This document shows, in pieces, positions 45,194 to 54,081 of a stretch of DNA of 64,000 nt. The notes below the pieces were generated by a model that was given only the letters and a program-made list of their open reading frames with translations, was not told where the DNA came from and made no database searches. This stretch comes from Hyphomicrobiales bacterium (GTDB lineage: Bacteria > Pseudomonadota > Alphaproteobacteria > Rhizobiales > Xanthobacteraceae): the NCBI GenBank assembly GCA_021730985.1, contig JAKFYI010000022.1, positions 101,008 to 165,007 on the forward strand, written 5' to 3'. The stretch's first letter is position 1. The number at the start of each line of letters is the position of its first letter. Position numbers and translations under genes: made by a program.

Positions 45194-46789
45194 ATGAAAG
45201 AGAATTTCCGCCAATTCCTGGACCGGCTGCGCCAGGAGGGCGAACTCGTCGACCTGCGCCAGCCGGTGGACATCCGCCACATCGCCACCCTGGTCGATCA
45301 GGCCAAAACCGCGCTCTTTTTCCACAACGTGATCGGCTACGACGTGCCGGTGGTGTCCGGCATCATCCGCACCAAAGAACGCGCCACCATCGCGATGGGC
45401 TGCCAGAACTTCGGCGAGATCGAGCACAAGCTGGCACAAGCGATTGCCAAGCCGATCCCGCCGCGGCGCGTGAACGGCTCGCCGACCCGCGAGGTGACAA
45501 TGGTCGGCGACGATGTCGATCTCTACAAGCTGCCGATCCCGATGTCGTCGATCTACGACGGCGGGCCGATGATCACCGCGGGCGTGGTCATCACCCGCGA
45601 TCCCGAGCTTGGCATGAACAGCGGCATCTACCGCTTCATCGTCAAGGAGAAGGCGCTGACCGGCATCGATATCGTGACGCCGAACAACATGCGAATGTTT
45701 GCGCAGCGCGCCTTCGAACGCAAAGAGCCGCTGCCGATTTCGATCAGCATTGGTACCCATCCGTTCGAGATCACGGGCTCGGGCTATCGCGCGCCGCTTG
45801 GCGTCGACGAAATGGCGATTGCCGGCGGCCTGCGCGGCGAGCCGGTCGATCTTGCGCCCTGCTCCACCATCGACATGCCCTACATCGCCGACGCCGAGAT
45901 CGTGCTGGAGGCGGAAATCCTGCCGACCGGCTGGACCTGGCCTGAGGGCCGGTTCGGCGAGTTCACACGGCTGATGGGCGGGCTGCATTGGAATCCGCTG
46001 GTTCGCATCAAGGCGATCTCGATGCGCAAAGACGCGATCTACTACAATCTGCACATGCCGTGGGAGAACACCTGGCTCGCAGCGCCGACGCGCTACGCCT
46101 CGATCCGCGCGGCGCTGCGCAATGCCAACGTCGCGGTGAAGGACATCAACGTCACGCTCGGCGGCTGCGCGTTCTGGCATGCCGTGATCTCGATCAAGAA
46201 AAGTCCCGGCGACGGCAAGAACGCGGCGCTCGCGGCGCTTTCCGTGATGGACCTGAAGCATGTCGTGATCGTCGACGACGATATCGACGTCAACAACGCG
46301 GAAGACGTGGAGTGGGCGATCGCGACGCGGGTACAAGGCGACAAGGACGTGTTCGTCATTCCGGGCGCGCGCGCCAAGCCGCTCGATCCGAGCCTGCTGC
46401 AGGGCGCGGGCGTGGTGCCGCTGGGCGCCAAGGTCGGCATCGACGCCACCATCCCGGAGCATATTCCGCCCGAGCACTACGAGCGCATCACCTACGCGTA
46501 TGCCGACACCGCCAAGGTGGACGACTACGTCAAGGGCAAGAAGGACCCGGTCGGCCAGGCCGGCGACGACGCGGCCGTGACGAAGCTCGCAGGCGAAATC
46601 CTCGCCGTGATCGAGAAGGAGCCGCTGTACTACACCGACGTGGCGGAGCGTTTCAAAAGCTACGACTTCCGCACTGTGGCGAGCGCGCTCGGCTATCTGC
46701 ACAAGACCGAGAAGCTCTGGCAGGACCCGCGCGGCAAGATGTGCGTCCGCGGCAGCAAGTTCGCCGCCGTGCTGCCGGCGAAGAAGTAG
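45194..46789 (+). CDS. UbiD-family prenylated-FMN decarboxylase
   Basis: A 531-residue (de)carboxylase of the UbiD family, which acts on aromatic or unsaturated acids using prenylated FMN made by a UbiX partner not seen here. Recognisable segments are MNSGIYRFIVKEKALTGIDI, the SGYRAPLGVDEMAIAGGLRG core and the catalytic Glu-Arg-Glu region WPEGRFGEFTRLMGG. HVVIVDDDIDVNNAEDVEWAI is also typical. A neighbouring amidohydrolase and transporters suggest a ring-acid catabolic role rather than ubiquinone synthesis. Confidence 0.92.
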   Translation: MKENFRQFLDRLRQEGELVDLRQPVDIRHIATLVDQAKTALFFHNVIGYDVPVVSGIIRTKERATIAMGCQNFGEIEHKLAQAIAKPIPPRRVNGSPTREVTMVGDDVDLYKLPIPMSSIYDGGPMITAGVVITRDPELGMNSGIYRFIVKEKALTGIDIVTPNNMRMFAQRAFERKEPLPISISIGTHPFEITGSGYRAPLGVDEMAIAGGLRGEPVDLAPCSTIDMPYIADAEIVLEAEILPTGWTWPEGRFGEFTRLMGGLHWNPLVRIKAISMRKDAIYYNLHMPWENTWLAAPTRYASIRAALRNANVAVKDINVTLGGCAFWHAVISIKKSPGDGKNAALAALSVMDLKHVVIVDDDIDVNNAEDVEWAIATRVQGDKDVFVIPGARAKPLDPSLLQGAGVVPLGAKVGIDATIPEHIPPEHYERITYAYADTAKVDDYVKGKKDPVGQAGDDAAVTKLAGEILAVIEKEPLYYTDVAERFKSYDFRTVASALGYLHKTEKLWQDPRGKMCVRGSKFAAVLPAKK

Positions 46790-46790
46790 C

Positions 46791-46871
46791 TCAGTTCAAA
46801 TGATACGAGATCGCCAAAGCGGCAACGAACAAAATCAAAATAAACACGAAACGAAGAGTGCCTCTGGGCAT
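46791..46871 (-). CDS. Candidate tiny single-pass membrane protein (26 residues)
   Basis: The minus-strand frame ATG 46871 to TGA 46791 encodes MPRGTLRFVFILILFVAALA followed by ISYHLN: a basic N-terminus and one hydrophobic helix. It lies between the UbiD gene (convergent) and the membrane glycosyltransferase-like gene (same strand, 87 bp upstream). No clear ribosome site is visible. The pattern is typical of small inner-membrane proteins, but it rests on composition alone. Confidence 0.45.
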   Translation of the reverse strand: MPRGTLRFVFILILFVAALAISYHLN

Positions 46872-46958
46872 AGCGAAATATACCAAAAGTTTCCTAAAAC
46901 ATCCTAGGCGAAGCCCGATACGGAAATGGCCACAAGGCCGGGCAGTGCCGCGACTGGT

Positions 46959-48305
46959 TCAGGACGCCACCGGACGTCTGAGCAAAGTCGCCAGCCGGAT
47001 CGCGGCAAAGAGCGGAATCGCCGCGAGCAGGGCCGCCGCAGTGTCGATATAGCGCGACGCCGGAAATGTAATCAGGACAGCCAGCGGCGCCGCCGACAAA
47101 ATATAAAGCGCTACAATTCCGATAACCAACGGCCAATCCCCCGGTGCGGTCATCCGGCGGAGCGCGTCCGGCTTGCGGAGCAACAACAGAAACACCACAA
47201 GCAAACCCACGCTCGCCAGCACGAATGGAGCGTTGGTGACGATCATGCGCCCGGCAAGCCGCGAAGAAGCGCCGGCCACCCAGGCGGCGTAGCGCTCCGG
47301 TGCGTTCATGATTGCAGCGAAAGCAAACCGCTGAAGCCTGCGGTCGAACAGAACCCAAGGCTCATCCGGCGATCTGGCTTTCAGGATTTCGCTGTACAGT
47401 AGGTCATCGTGCGTCCTGGCATAAATGTCGAAATAGCCGATCGCGGCGGAGACAAAGGACCGCTCGCCGGTGGAATTGACCGGCGTGCGGATGACGCGCC
47501 CGGCGGCCTCCGCCTGTTCGCGCAGGCTGAGAATCTGGGCCGCGAGAGCGCGGTCCGGCTCGGGCAGCCGTTGCACGATCTCATTCGTGAGAATGAGTCC
47601 GGCCAGACCGGACATTTGAAATCCGCCAAAGGCGACCGGCTTGAAATCGCCGGTGTGGCGGCTGCGGTCGGCCATGTACGCCACGATCGGGATCAACGTT
47701 GCGAGCAGCAACATGGCGACACGGCGCGCGACGATCCGATGCCCGCTCACGCGCGCCGCAAACAAAAACAGCACGGGCAGCGTTCCGATCAATGGCAGAA
47801 ATGTCGGACGCAGCAGGCACGCGGCCGCGGCGGCAACTCCCGCCAGTGCCACCCATACGATCCAGGGCCCCGCTGACACGGCGAGGAGCGTGAAGGCCAT
47901 CGCAATCAAGGCGAGCGACGTTGCAATCGATTCCGGCACGACGCCGCGGCCGAAGATGAGAAATCCTTGAGAGACCAGCGCTGTAAAGAACAAGGCCGCG
48001 GCGGCTTCCTTTCCGGCGCCGAGGCGCCGGATGCTGAAATAGAGCATGACTGCCGCGAGCGTATGCAGGATGAGATGAAACCAGATCACAGCGTGGAGCG
48101 ATTTCTCACCGCCCAAGCCGGTCACAAGCCACCCGTAAAACGGCAACCGCTGTTGAAAATAGAATTCCGGATAAGGCGCGTATGCCAGGTAGCCCTTCGT
48201 ATCGGAAACGATCCAAGGGCTGAGCCAGCCCGACAGCCACAACACAGCGGCGAAGGCGGCAGCAGATGGAACGACGATGAGCCAGTCGCGCCGGTCCAAC
48301 GCCAT
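46959..48305 (-). CDS. Polytopic membrane protein, GT-C glycosyltransferase-like
   Basis: A 448-residue inner-membrane protein starting MALDRRDWLIVVPSAAAFAA (a Met at 48335 is an alternative). About ten transmembrane helices are visible. The first periplasmic loop SPWIVSDTKGYLAYAPYPEF has an Asp where GT-C enzymes keep a catalytic acid, followed by QRLPFYGWLVTGL. That resemblance to lipid-linked mannosyltransferase/ArnT-type proteins is suggestive only. The family was not firmly recognised, and no polysaccharide genes are adjacent. Confidence 0.75.
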   Translation of the reverse strand: MALDRRDWLIVVPSAAAFAAVLWLSGWLSPWIVSDTKGYLAYAPYPEFYFQQRLPFYGWLVTGLGGEKSLHAVIWFHLILHTLAAVMLYFSIRRLGAGKEAAAALFFTALVSQGFLIFGRGVVPESIATSLALIAMAFTLLAVSAGPWIVWVALAGVAAAAACLLRPTFLPLIGTLPVLFLFAARVSGHRIVARRVAMLLLATLIPIVAYMADRSRHTGDFKPVAFGGFQMSGLAGLILTNEIVQRLPEPDRALAAQILSLREQAEAAGRVIRTPVNSTGERSFVSAAIGYFDIYARTHDDLLYSEILKARSPDEPWVLFDRRLQRFAFAAIMNAPERYAAWVAGASSRLAGRMIVTNAPFVLASVGLLVVFLLLLRKPDALRRMTAPGDWPLVIGIVALYILSAAPLAVLITFPASRYIDTAAALLAAIPLFAAIRLATLLRRPVAS

Positions 48306-48439
48306 GCCTTTCAGGCCTCCCCGATGTTCAACCAACGATCAATCTAGCCACGTCCTCACGCGATGAAAAGCTGGCCGGTTCGGCATGCGAGTGATACTGA
48401 TGCGCCCAAATCCAGCCCCCACGCACGAACAAGAAGACA

Positions 48440-49285
48440 ATGCTCATCGACACCCACACCCACGTCATCGCCACCGACACCAAGACGTATCCGCTGGCGC
48501 CGCTGTTCGGCAGGCAATCGGCGTGGTCGGCCGAGCACCCGCTCGACTATCCGGACATGATCAAGGCGATCGACGCAGCAGGGGTGGACAAGGCGATCCT
48601 GGTGCAGGCGTCGTCGGCCTATGCGTTCGACAACACTTACGTGAGCGAGGCGGTGGCTGCGCACCCAGGCCGTTTCACCGGCGTGTTCTCGGTCGATGTG
48701 GTGGCGCCCGACGCGGTCGAGAAGATGAAGCACTGGATGGCCAAGGGCCTGACCGGCATGCGCATCTTCACCGCGGGCTCAACCCAGCCCGAGCAGCAGA
48801 CGTTCTTCGCCGAGCCCGCCTCGTTTCCCGCATGGCAATACGCCGCCGACAACGGCCTGTCGGTGTGCATGCAGATGCAGCTCACGGGCGCGCCGCTGCT
48901 GGCGACGGTGATGGACCGCTTCCCCAAGGTCCGCATCATCCTCGACCATTTCGCCCGCGTGGAGGCCGCAGACGGCCCGCCTTATGCCGCGGCGGCACCC
49001 CTGTTCGCACTCGCGAAATACCCCAACCTCTATCTGAAGATGACCCACCGGCCGCTGGAACAGGCGGTCAAGGGCAAGGCCACGCCCGAGACATTCCTCG
49101 GCAAGGTGGTTCAGGAGTTTGGGGCAAACCGGATCGTTTGGGGCTCGAACTTCCCCGCCGCGCCGCAGCCGCTTCCGGACCTGATCGCGATGGCCCGCAA
49201 TGCGCTTTCCTTCCTGCCACAACCGGACCAGGATTGGATATTCTTCAAGACCGCCCAGACGCTGTATCCGGCGCTGACGAAATAG
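48440..49285 (+). CDS. Amidohydrolase-2 family metal-dependent hydrolase/decarboxylase
   Basis: A 281-residue TIM-barrel enzyme. The metal motif DTHTHVIATD (His6 and His8) opens it, GLTGMRIFTAGSTQPEQ holds the middle strands, and RIILDHFARVEA carries a later His. The final metal-site Asp of the family (usually GSDxP) is Asn here, in RIVWGSNFPAAP, as in some lactonase-like members. Relatives hydrolyse lactones or decarboxylate aromatic acids. The following gene starts 15 bp later. Confidence 0.9.
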   Translation: MLIDTHTHVIATDTKTYPLAPLFGRQSAWSAEHPLDYPDMIKAIDAAGVDKAILVQASSAYAFDNTYVSEAVAAHPGRFTGVFSVDVVAPDAVEKMKHWMAKGLTGMRIFTAGSTQPEQQTFFAEPASFPAWQYAADNGLSVCMQMQLTGAPLLATVMDRFPKVRIILDHFARVEAADGPPYAAAAPLFALAKYPNLYLKMTHRPLEQAVKGKATPETFLGKVVQEFGANRIVWGSNFPAAPQPLPDLIAMARNALSFLPQPDQDWIFFKTAQTLYPALTK

Positions 49286-49300
49286 AACGGGAGTGACGCC

Positions 49301-50194
49301 GTGCTGACCAGTTCCAAGATGAAGCTCAACACCCTGCTCGGCAGCTACGCCAATGTCGCCGCGCTCAAGGACGGGCGCGTGAAGTCCGACCTGATCGATT
49401 TCGAATTCCCCGATTTCCCGGTGGCCAACCGCGGCTTCAAGCCCTTGGTGCGCGAACACCGCTTCGACGCCGCCGAATTGGCGATCGTCACTTTCCTACA
49501 GGCCCGCGAACACGGCCTGCCTTACGTGCTGTTGCCGGCGACCGTGGTCGGCCGCGGCCAGCTTCACACCGTGGCCTACAATCCCGAGCGCGGCGCGATG
49601 AAGCCGTCCGACCTCAACAGCAAGAAGTTCGGCGTGCGCTCCTACACGCAGACCACCGGCATCTGGGTGCGCGGCATCCTGGCCGAGGACTACGGCGTGG
49701 ACTGGTCGAAGGTGCAGATCATCACCATGGAGGATCCGCACGTCGCGGAATACAAAGACCCTTCGTTCGTCACCCGCGCGCCGGAGACCAAGCAGCTTCC
49801 CCAGATGCTGATCGATGGCGAGGTGGACGCCGCCTTGATCGGCGACAAGTTCCCCGATCCGCGCTTCAAGACGCTGGTGCCGGACGCCGAGGCCGCCAAC
49901 AAGGCCTGGGCCGAGAAGAACGGCGGCGTGCCGATCAACCACATGGTGATCGTGCGCGACAAGATCGCCAAGGAACGCCCGGACATCGTCCGTGAGCTGT
50001 TTCGCGTGTTCAAGGACGCGCGCGCGGCGGACGACAAATCGCCCAAGGGCACGCAGGATGCCTTCCGCTTCGGCGTCGAGGCCAACCGCAAGGCGCTTGA
50101 GAAGGTCATCGACTACTCGTTCAAGCAGCAGATGATCACCAAGAAGCCGAGCGTGGATGAGCTGTTCAACGATGTGACTCGCGCGCTCGTTTAG
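49301..50194 (+). CDS. Periplasmic-binding-fold protein, dihydroxyphthalate-decarboxylase-like
   Basis: A 297-residue protein; the start is GTG 49301 after a GGGAG site. There is no signal peptide, so it is cytoplasmic. The sequence KLNTLLGSYANVAALKDGRV, FDAAELAIVTFLQAREHG and KFGVRSYTQTTGIWVRGILAEDYG matches the group annotated as 4,5-dihydroxyphthalate decarboxylase or ABC substrate-binding protein. Whether it decarboxylates or binds a ring acid is unclear. It is in an operon with an amidohydrolase and a Bug receptor. Confidence 0.85.
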   Translation: MLTSSKMKLNTLLGSYANVAALKDGRVKSDLIDFEFPDFPVANRGFKPLVREHRFDAAELAIVTFLQAREHGLPYVLLPATVVGRGQLHTVAYNPERGAMKPSDLNSKKFGVRSYTQTTGIWVRGILAEDYGVDWSKVQIITMEDPHVAEYKDPSFVTRAPETKQLPQMLIDGEVDAALIGDKFPDPRFKTLVPDAEAANKAWAEKNGGVPINHMVIVRDKIAKERPDIVRELFRVFKDARAADDKSPKGTQDAFRFGVEANRKALEKVIDYSFKQQMITKKPSVDELFNDVTRALV

Positions 50195-50212
50195 CTTTTG
50201 CGGGAGGACGTG

Positions 50213-51190
50213 ATGCGACTGGGCACGCTGATCGCCGGGATTGCGCTGCTCGCCAGTCTCGTTCCTGCATCGGCGCAGAACGCAGCGGCGAACTTCCCCA
50301 ACCGTCCGGTCAAGATCGTGGTGCCCTTCCCGGCCGGCGGGCCGACCGACATCAACGCCCGCATCATCGGACAAAAATTGTCGGAGGCCTGGGGCCAGGG
50401 CGTCGTGATCGAGAACCGCCCCGGCGCCAACACCGGCATCGGCGCATCGCAGGTCGCGAAGTCTCCCGCCGACGGCTACACGCTGCTGGCCGCGATGGAC
50501 ACCACGCTGGTGATGAACCCGGCGTCGGGCGCCAGCATGAGCTATGACCCGTTCAGGGACTTCGCGCCGATCACCATCACCGCGAAGAACACATCGCTGC
50601 TCACGGTGCGCGCGGACGACGGGCCGAAATCCATCAAGGAGCTGATCGAGCGCGGCAAGGCATCGAGCCGGAAGCTGACCTACGGGGCGGGCATCACCAT
50701 CACGCGGCTGGCCGGGCTCGAATTCGCCAAGGCCGCCGGCATCGAGGTGGTGCTTGTCCCCTACAAAGGCAGCGCCGAGGTGGTGCAGGGCCTGCTGACC
50801 GGCAGCGTCGACTTCATCGTCGATGGCATGGCGGCGAGCCTGCCGCTGATCCAGGCCGGAAAGCTGCGCGCACTGGCCAAGCTGAACGACCGCCATCTCG
50901 TCTCGCTGCCGGACCTGCAACCGCTGGCGGTCGCAGCCGGCCTGCCGCAGATCCCCGAAATGTCGAGCTGGATCGGCCTGGTCGCGCCCGCCGGCACGCC
51001 GCCTGAAATCCTGGCGAAAATCCGCGACGGCGTGGTGAAGGCCTATGCGGACCCCGCGGTCGCGGAGAAACTCGACCGCGCCGGCATCAATGCCGTCACC
51101 ACGACGCCAGCCGAATTCGACAAGTTCTATCGCGACGAAGCCGCGCACTGGACCAAGGTGTTCAAGGACAGTGGCGTGAAATTCGACTGA
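50213..51190 (+). CDS. Bug/TctC-family periplasmic receptor 3
   Basis: A 325-residue receptor starting at ATG 50213 after GGGAGGA. The signal peptide is MRLGTLIAGIALLASLVPAS, and the mature protein starts near AQNAAANFPNRPVKIVVPFP. The binding loops are AGGPTDINARIIGQKL and ENRPGANTGIGASQVAKSP, with LVPYKGSAEVVQGLLTGSV later. It differs from the tandem pair at 37-39 kb and is closer to the receptor at 53 kb. It is co-directional with the surrounding catabolic genes. No TctAB partner is present. Confidence 0.92.
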   Translation: MRLGTLIAGIALLASLVPASAQNAAANFPNRPVKIVVPFPAGGPTDINARIIGQKLSEAWGQGVVIENRPGANTGIGASQVAKSPADGYTLLAAMDTTLVMNPASGASMSYDPFRDFAPITITAKNTSLLTVRADDGPKSIKELIERGKASSRKLTYGAGITITRLAGLEFAKAAGIEVVLVPYKGSAEVVQGLLTGSVDFIVDGMAASLPLIQAGKLRALAKLNDRHLVSLPDLQPLAVAAGLPQIPEMSSWIGLVAPAGTPPEILAKIRDGVVKAYADPAVAEKLDRAGINAVTTTPAEFDKFYRDEAAHWTKVFKDSGVKFD

Positions 51191-51201
51191 GGGAGCAAGC
51201 C

Positions 51202-51963
51202 ATGAACGTCGTTACCCCCATCGCCAAGGATCGCAGCACTTCGCTCGGCAGCAATCGCGTCCGGGTCGGACTGATCATCCCTTCGGTCAACACCTACAGC
51301 GAGCCGCAGTTCACCCACTACGCCCCCGAAGGGCTTGGCATCCACATCGCCCGCGCCCGCGTCGCCGGTCCCTTCAAGCGTCCGCTGCCGGAGATGGAGG
51401 GCGAGATCGCGACCGCGGCGCAACTCCTGTCCGACTGCCATCCCGACGTGATCGTGTTCCACTGCACCGACACGTCGATGACGCAGGGCCCGCAGGGCGA
51501 AGGAAAGATCCTCGACATCGTCAAGAATGCGACCGGGATCGAGGCGCTGGCGACCAGCCGTCTGGTTGCCGACGCGCTCAGGGTCGTGGGCATCAAGAAG
51601 ATGATCCTGCTCACGCCCTACAAGAGCAACAAGCCGGTGATCGACTATCTCTCCGCGTCCGGCTTCACCGTACTGAGGGACAAGGCGATGGGTCTCGACG
51701 CCGAGAACTTCGGCAAGGTGACGCCCGCGCAGTGGGCGCAGATGGCGAAGGAGATGGACGGCCCGGACTCCGACGGCGTTTTCCTGTCCTGCACCAACAC
51801 CACCCAGATCGAGGCGATCGCAGACATCGAGCGGCAGCTCGGCAAGCCCGTCATCAACTCCAACCAGGCGGTGCTGTGGGGCGTCGTCAAGCGGCTGAAG
51901 ACCACGCTCTCGCCGCTCAAGCCGATGCCGGAGTTGGGCCGCCTGATGGAGCATCTCGACTAA
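51202..51963 (+). CDS. Maleate isomerase/arylmalonate decarboxylase-family protein
   Basis: A 253-residue Asp/Glu racemase-superfamily enzyme. The N-terminus VRVGLIIPSVNTYSEPQF is the maleate-isomerase/AMDase phosphate-like loop. The two catalytic cysteines are Cys88 in FHCTDTSMTQG and Cys197 in FLSCTNTTQIE. Such enzymes isomerise maleate to fumarate, which ends several N-heterocycle pathways, or act on malonates. It follows the Bug receptor by 11 bp. The substrate is inferred only at superfamily level. Confidence 0.88.
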   Translation: MNVVTPIAKDRSTSLGSNRVRVGLIIPSVNTYSEPQFTHYAPEGLGIHIARARVAGPFKRPLPEMEGEIATAAQLLSDCHPDVIVFHCTDTSMTQGPQGEGKILDIVKNATGIEALATSRLVADALRVVGIKKMILLTPYKSNKPVIDYLSASGFTVLRDKAMGLDAENFGKVTPAQWAQMAKEMDGPDSDGVFLSCTNTTQIEAIADIERQLGKPVINSNQAVLWGVVKRLKTTLSPLKPMPELGRLMEHLD

Positions 51964-52814
51964 GGCTCCTGCCGGAGCGGCGGCCGCCGGTCGACCGGGG
52001 CGAGCCAGCCGTGATGCAGCCTGCGGGCGAGCTTGCGGTCGATGTAGCGCCCCATCAGCGTTTTGAACGCGTAGGCGACCTGCTTGTATTCGTCCTCGCA
52101 GCCTTCGGCGCGATCCTTCGGCAGGATTCCGCTGCTCACAAAGTCCCCAAACAATGCCGGGTCGGCTCCATAGGCGATACAGAGCACGTTGTAGAAGCGC
52201 TGCGACGGCGTGCCGTGCTCATCGGCAAACTTGTGCGTCGGCATCGTGATAGAAGCCGACTTGACGTCGTTCTTGTACTGATAGGCGTTGCCCATAATCA
52301 GCCGCCGCGCCTCGTCCCTTCGGAAATTCAGCATGATGATGACGGAGAACTGGTCCGCCGCATCCTCCTCGCGGCCGAGCACCGGGATTTTCCAGAGATC
52401 GAACACCGCGTGCCCCACTTCGTGGAAGAACACGTCGGCAATCGGCCCGGTCAGGGTGTCGATCGGCGCAATACCCGCAGGCGTCGTCTCGGCCGGGGCG
52501 GCTTTCCAGATATCGTCGAGGAACTCGTAGCAGACAGTCACCGCCTCGCCGTCGTACCAGGCGTTGGAATCCCCGCCGCAGTCCTCGGTCTTGAGCAGCA
52601 GGCGCCGCGGCAGCCGCAACGGCCGCAGCACGTCACGCACCTTCTCGAGCACGCGCTCCTTGCGCACCAGTTCATAGACCGGCTTGAGCTTCTCGGTCTT
52701 GGGCGCTGCGTAGAGGATGTCGATGCGGTTCGGCCGCAGGGCTTGCGCGCAGACTGTGCCGGCGGCAAGCAGGACGAAGGCGAAAGTCATGCCGCAAAGG
52801 ATCGCTTTTCTCAT
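51960..52814 (-). CDS. DUF4344 exported zinc metallopeptidase-like protein
   Basis: A 284-residue secreted protein. The signal peptide is MRKAILCGMTFAFVLLAAGT, with cleavage after CAQA. The zinc motif HEVGH (His131, Glu132, His135) is in ADVFFHEVGHAVFDLWKIPV and is followed by REEDAADQF, which could supply the third ligand. DUF4344 proteins are uncharacterised putative gluzincin-like peptidases. Its 3' end overlaps the convergent isomerase gene by four bases. Confidence 0.88.
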   Translation of the reverse strand: MRKAILCGMTFAFVLLAAGTVCAQALRPNRIDILYAAPKTEKLKPVYELVRKERVLEKVRDVLRPLRLPRRLLLKTEDCGGDSNAWYDGEAVTVCYEFLDDIWKAAPAETTPAGIAPIDTLTGPIADVFFHEVGHAVFDLWKIPVLGREEDAADQFSVIIMLNFRRDEARRLIMGNAYQYKNDVKSASITMPTHKFADEHGTPSQRFYNVLCIAYGADPALFGDFVSSGILPKDRAEGCEDEYKQVAYAFKTLMGRYIDRKLARRLHHGWLAPVDRRPPLRQEP

Positions 52815-52955
52815 GGTTCACCACGCCTGCCACCGGGGCCGCCGATTCTGCACCATCCTTATCCTGCCGCAAATGGGCCGAGGCGACCCGGCAGTTGACG
52901 GAATGCACGCGAACTCGCTCAATGGCGGCAAGTAACAACCGACGGGAGGCATGCG

Positions 52956-53921
52956 ATGAGCTTGATTGTTCGTTGGAGCAGCGCCGCGATCGCGTTCCTC
53001 ACTTTCCTTTCACCCGCCCTCTCCCAAAACTACCCGTCCCGCTCGATCACCCTGATCGTGCCATTCGCGCCCGGGGGGCCTGCGGATTTCATCGGCCGGC
53101 TGATCGGCATGAAGCTCAGCGAGGAGCTCGGCCAGCAGATCGTGGTCGACAACCGTTCGGGCGCCAACACCATCGTCGGCGCGCAATTCGTCGCGAAGGC
53201 GAAGCCCGACGGCTACACGCTGCTGCTGGCGATCGACGGCACGCTGGTGATGAACCCGTTCCTGTACGCCAGCCTGCCTTACGACCCGTTCAAGGAGTTC
53301 GCACCGATCACTCTGGTCGCGGCCGTGCCGTCCGCTCTCACCGCCAACGTCAAGGTCGCAGCCAATACGCTGAAAGAGATCATCGACGCCGAAAAGGCCA
53401 AGCCCAACACGTTCCAGATCGGCGTGAGCACGCCGACCTCGCAGGTCGCGATCGGGCTGCTCAACCAGCTCGCCGGCACCAGCATGGTGATGGTGCCCTA
53501 TCGCGGCGGCACCACGCAGATCACCGGACTTCTCGCCGGCGACATCCCGCTCGGCCACGAGAGCGTCAACGTCTCGATGCCGCTCTACCGCGACAAGAAA
53601 ATCAAGATCATCGCGCTCACCGGCACCAAGCGGCTGGCGCTCGCGCCGGAGATTCCGGTCTTCGCCGAAACATTCCCCGGCTTCGATCTCGGCATCTGGC
53701 AGAGCGTCGTGGCCCCGGCCGGCACGCCCAAAGAGATCGTCGATAGGCTCCATGCCGCGATCAAGAAGGTGATGGCGATGCAGGACGTGCGCGACCGGTT
53801 CACCGCCGCCGGCATCGAGCCCGCGATCAGCGACAGCCCGGAGGCGTTTGGCGCCTTTGTGCGGGCCCAGGCGGAGACCCGCAGCAAGGTGATCAAGCAA
53901 GTCGGAATCAAGATCGAATAG
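52956..53921 (+). CDS. Bug/TctC-family periplasmic receptor 4
   Basis: A 321-residue receptor. ATG 52956 is chosen because the ATG five bases before hits a stop at once; GGGAGG precedes it. The signal peptide is MSLIVRWSSAAIAFLTFLSP, and the mature start is near QNYPSRSITLIVPFAPGGPADF. The binding loop DNRSGANTIVGAQFVAKAKP and VMVPYRGGTTQITGLLAGDI are standard. No membrane partner is encoded nearby. It stands alone between the DUF4344 gene and a family A repeat. Confidence 0.92.
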   Translation: MSLIVRWSSAAIAFLTFLSPALSQNYPSRSITLIVPFAPGGPADFIGRLIGMKLSEELGQQIVVDNRSGANTIVGAQFVAKAKPDGYTLLLAIDGTLVMNPFLYASLPYDPFKEFAPITLVAAVPSALTANVKVAANTLKEIIDAEKAKPNTFQIGVSTPTSQVAIGLLNQLAGTSMVMVPYRGGTTQITGLLAGDIPLGHESVNVSMPLYRDKKIKIIALTGTKRLALAPEIPVFAETFPGFDLGIWQSVVAPAGTPKEIVDRLHAAIKKVMAMQDVRDRFTAAGIEPAISDSPEAFGAFVRAQAETRSKVIKQVGIKIE

Positions 53922-53945
53922 GCGCAAGCGTCGCCGCACTCTCCA

Positions 53946-54061
53946 CTGTCATGCCCCGCGAAAGCGGGGCATCCAGTACTTGCAGAATGCTCTGGTTGAG
54001 CGCCGATGCCAAACGCGAGTTCAACGCCTACTGGGTCGCCCGCTTTCGCGGGCGATGACAC
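53946..54061. repeat. Dispersed palindromic repeat, family A copy 5
   Basis: CTGTCATGCCCCGCGAAAGC at the left and CCCGCTTTCGCGGGCGATGACA at the right frame a GGCATCCAGTAC/CTACTGGGTCG core that is longer than in other copies. It separates the convergent receptor and monooxygenase genes and may serve as a bidirectional transcript end. Confidence 0.92.
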
Positions 54062-54081
54062 CGAGTCCCTATCAATGACCG

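Noticed and set aside
44726..46702. A 658-codon minus-strand frame antisense to the UbiD gene
   Set aside because: It is compositional shadow; the UbiD frame on the plus strand carries all conserved motifs.
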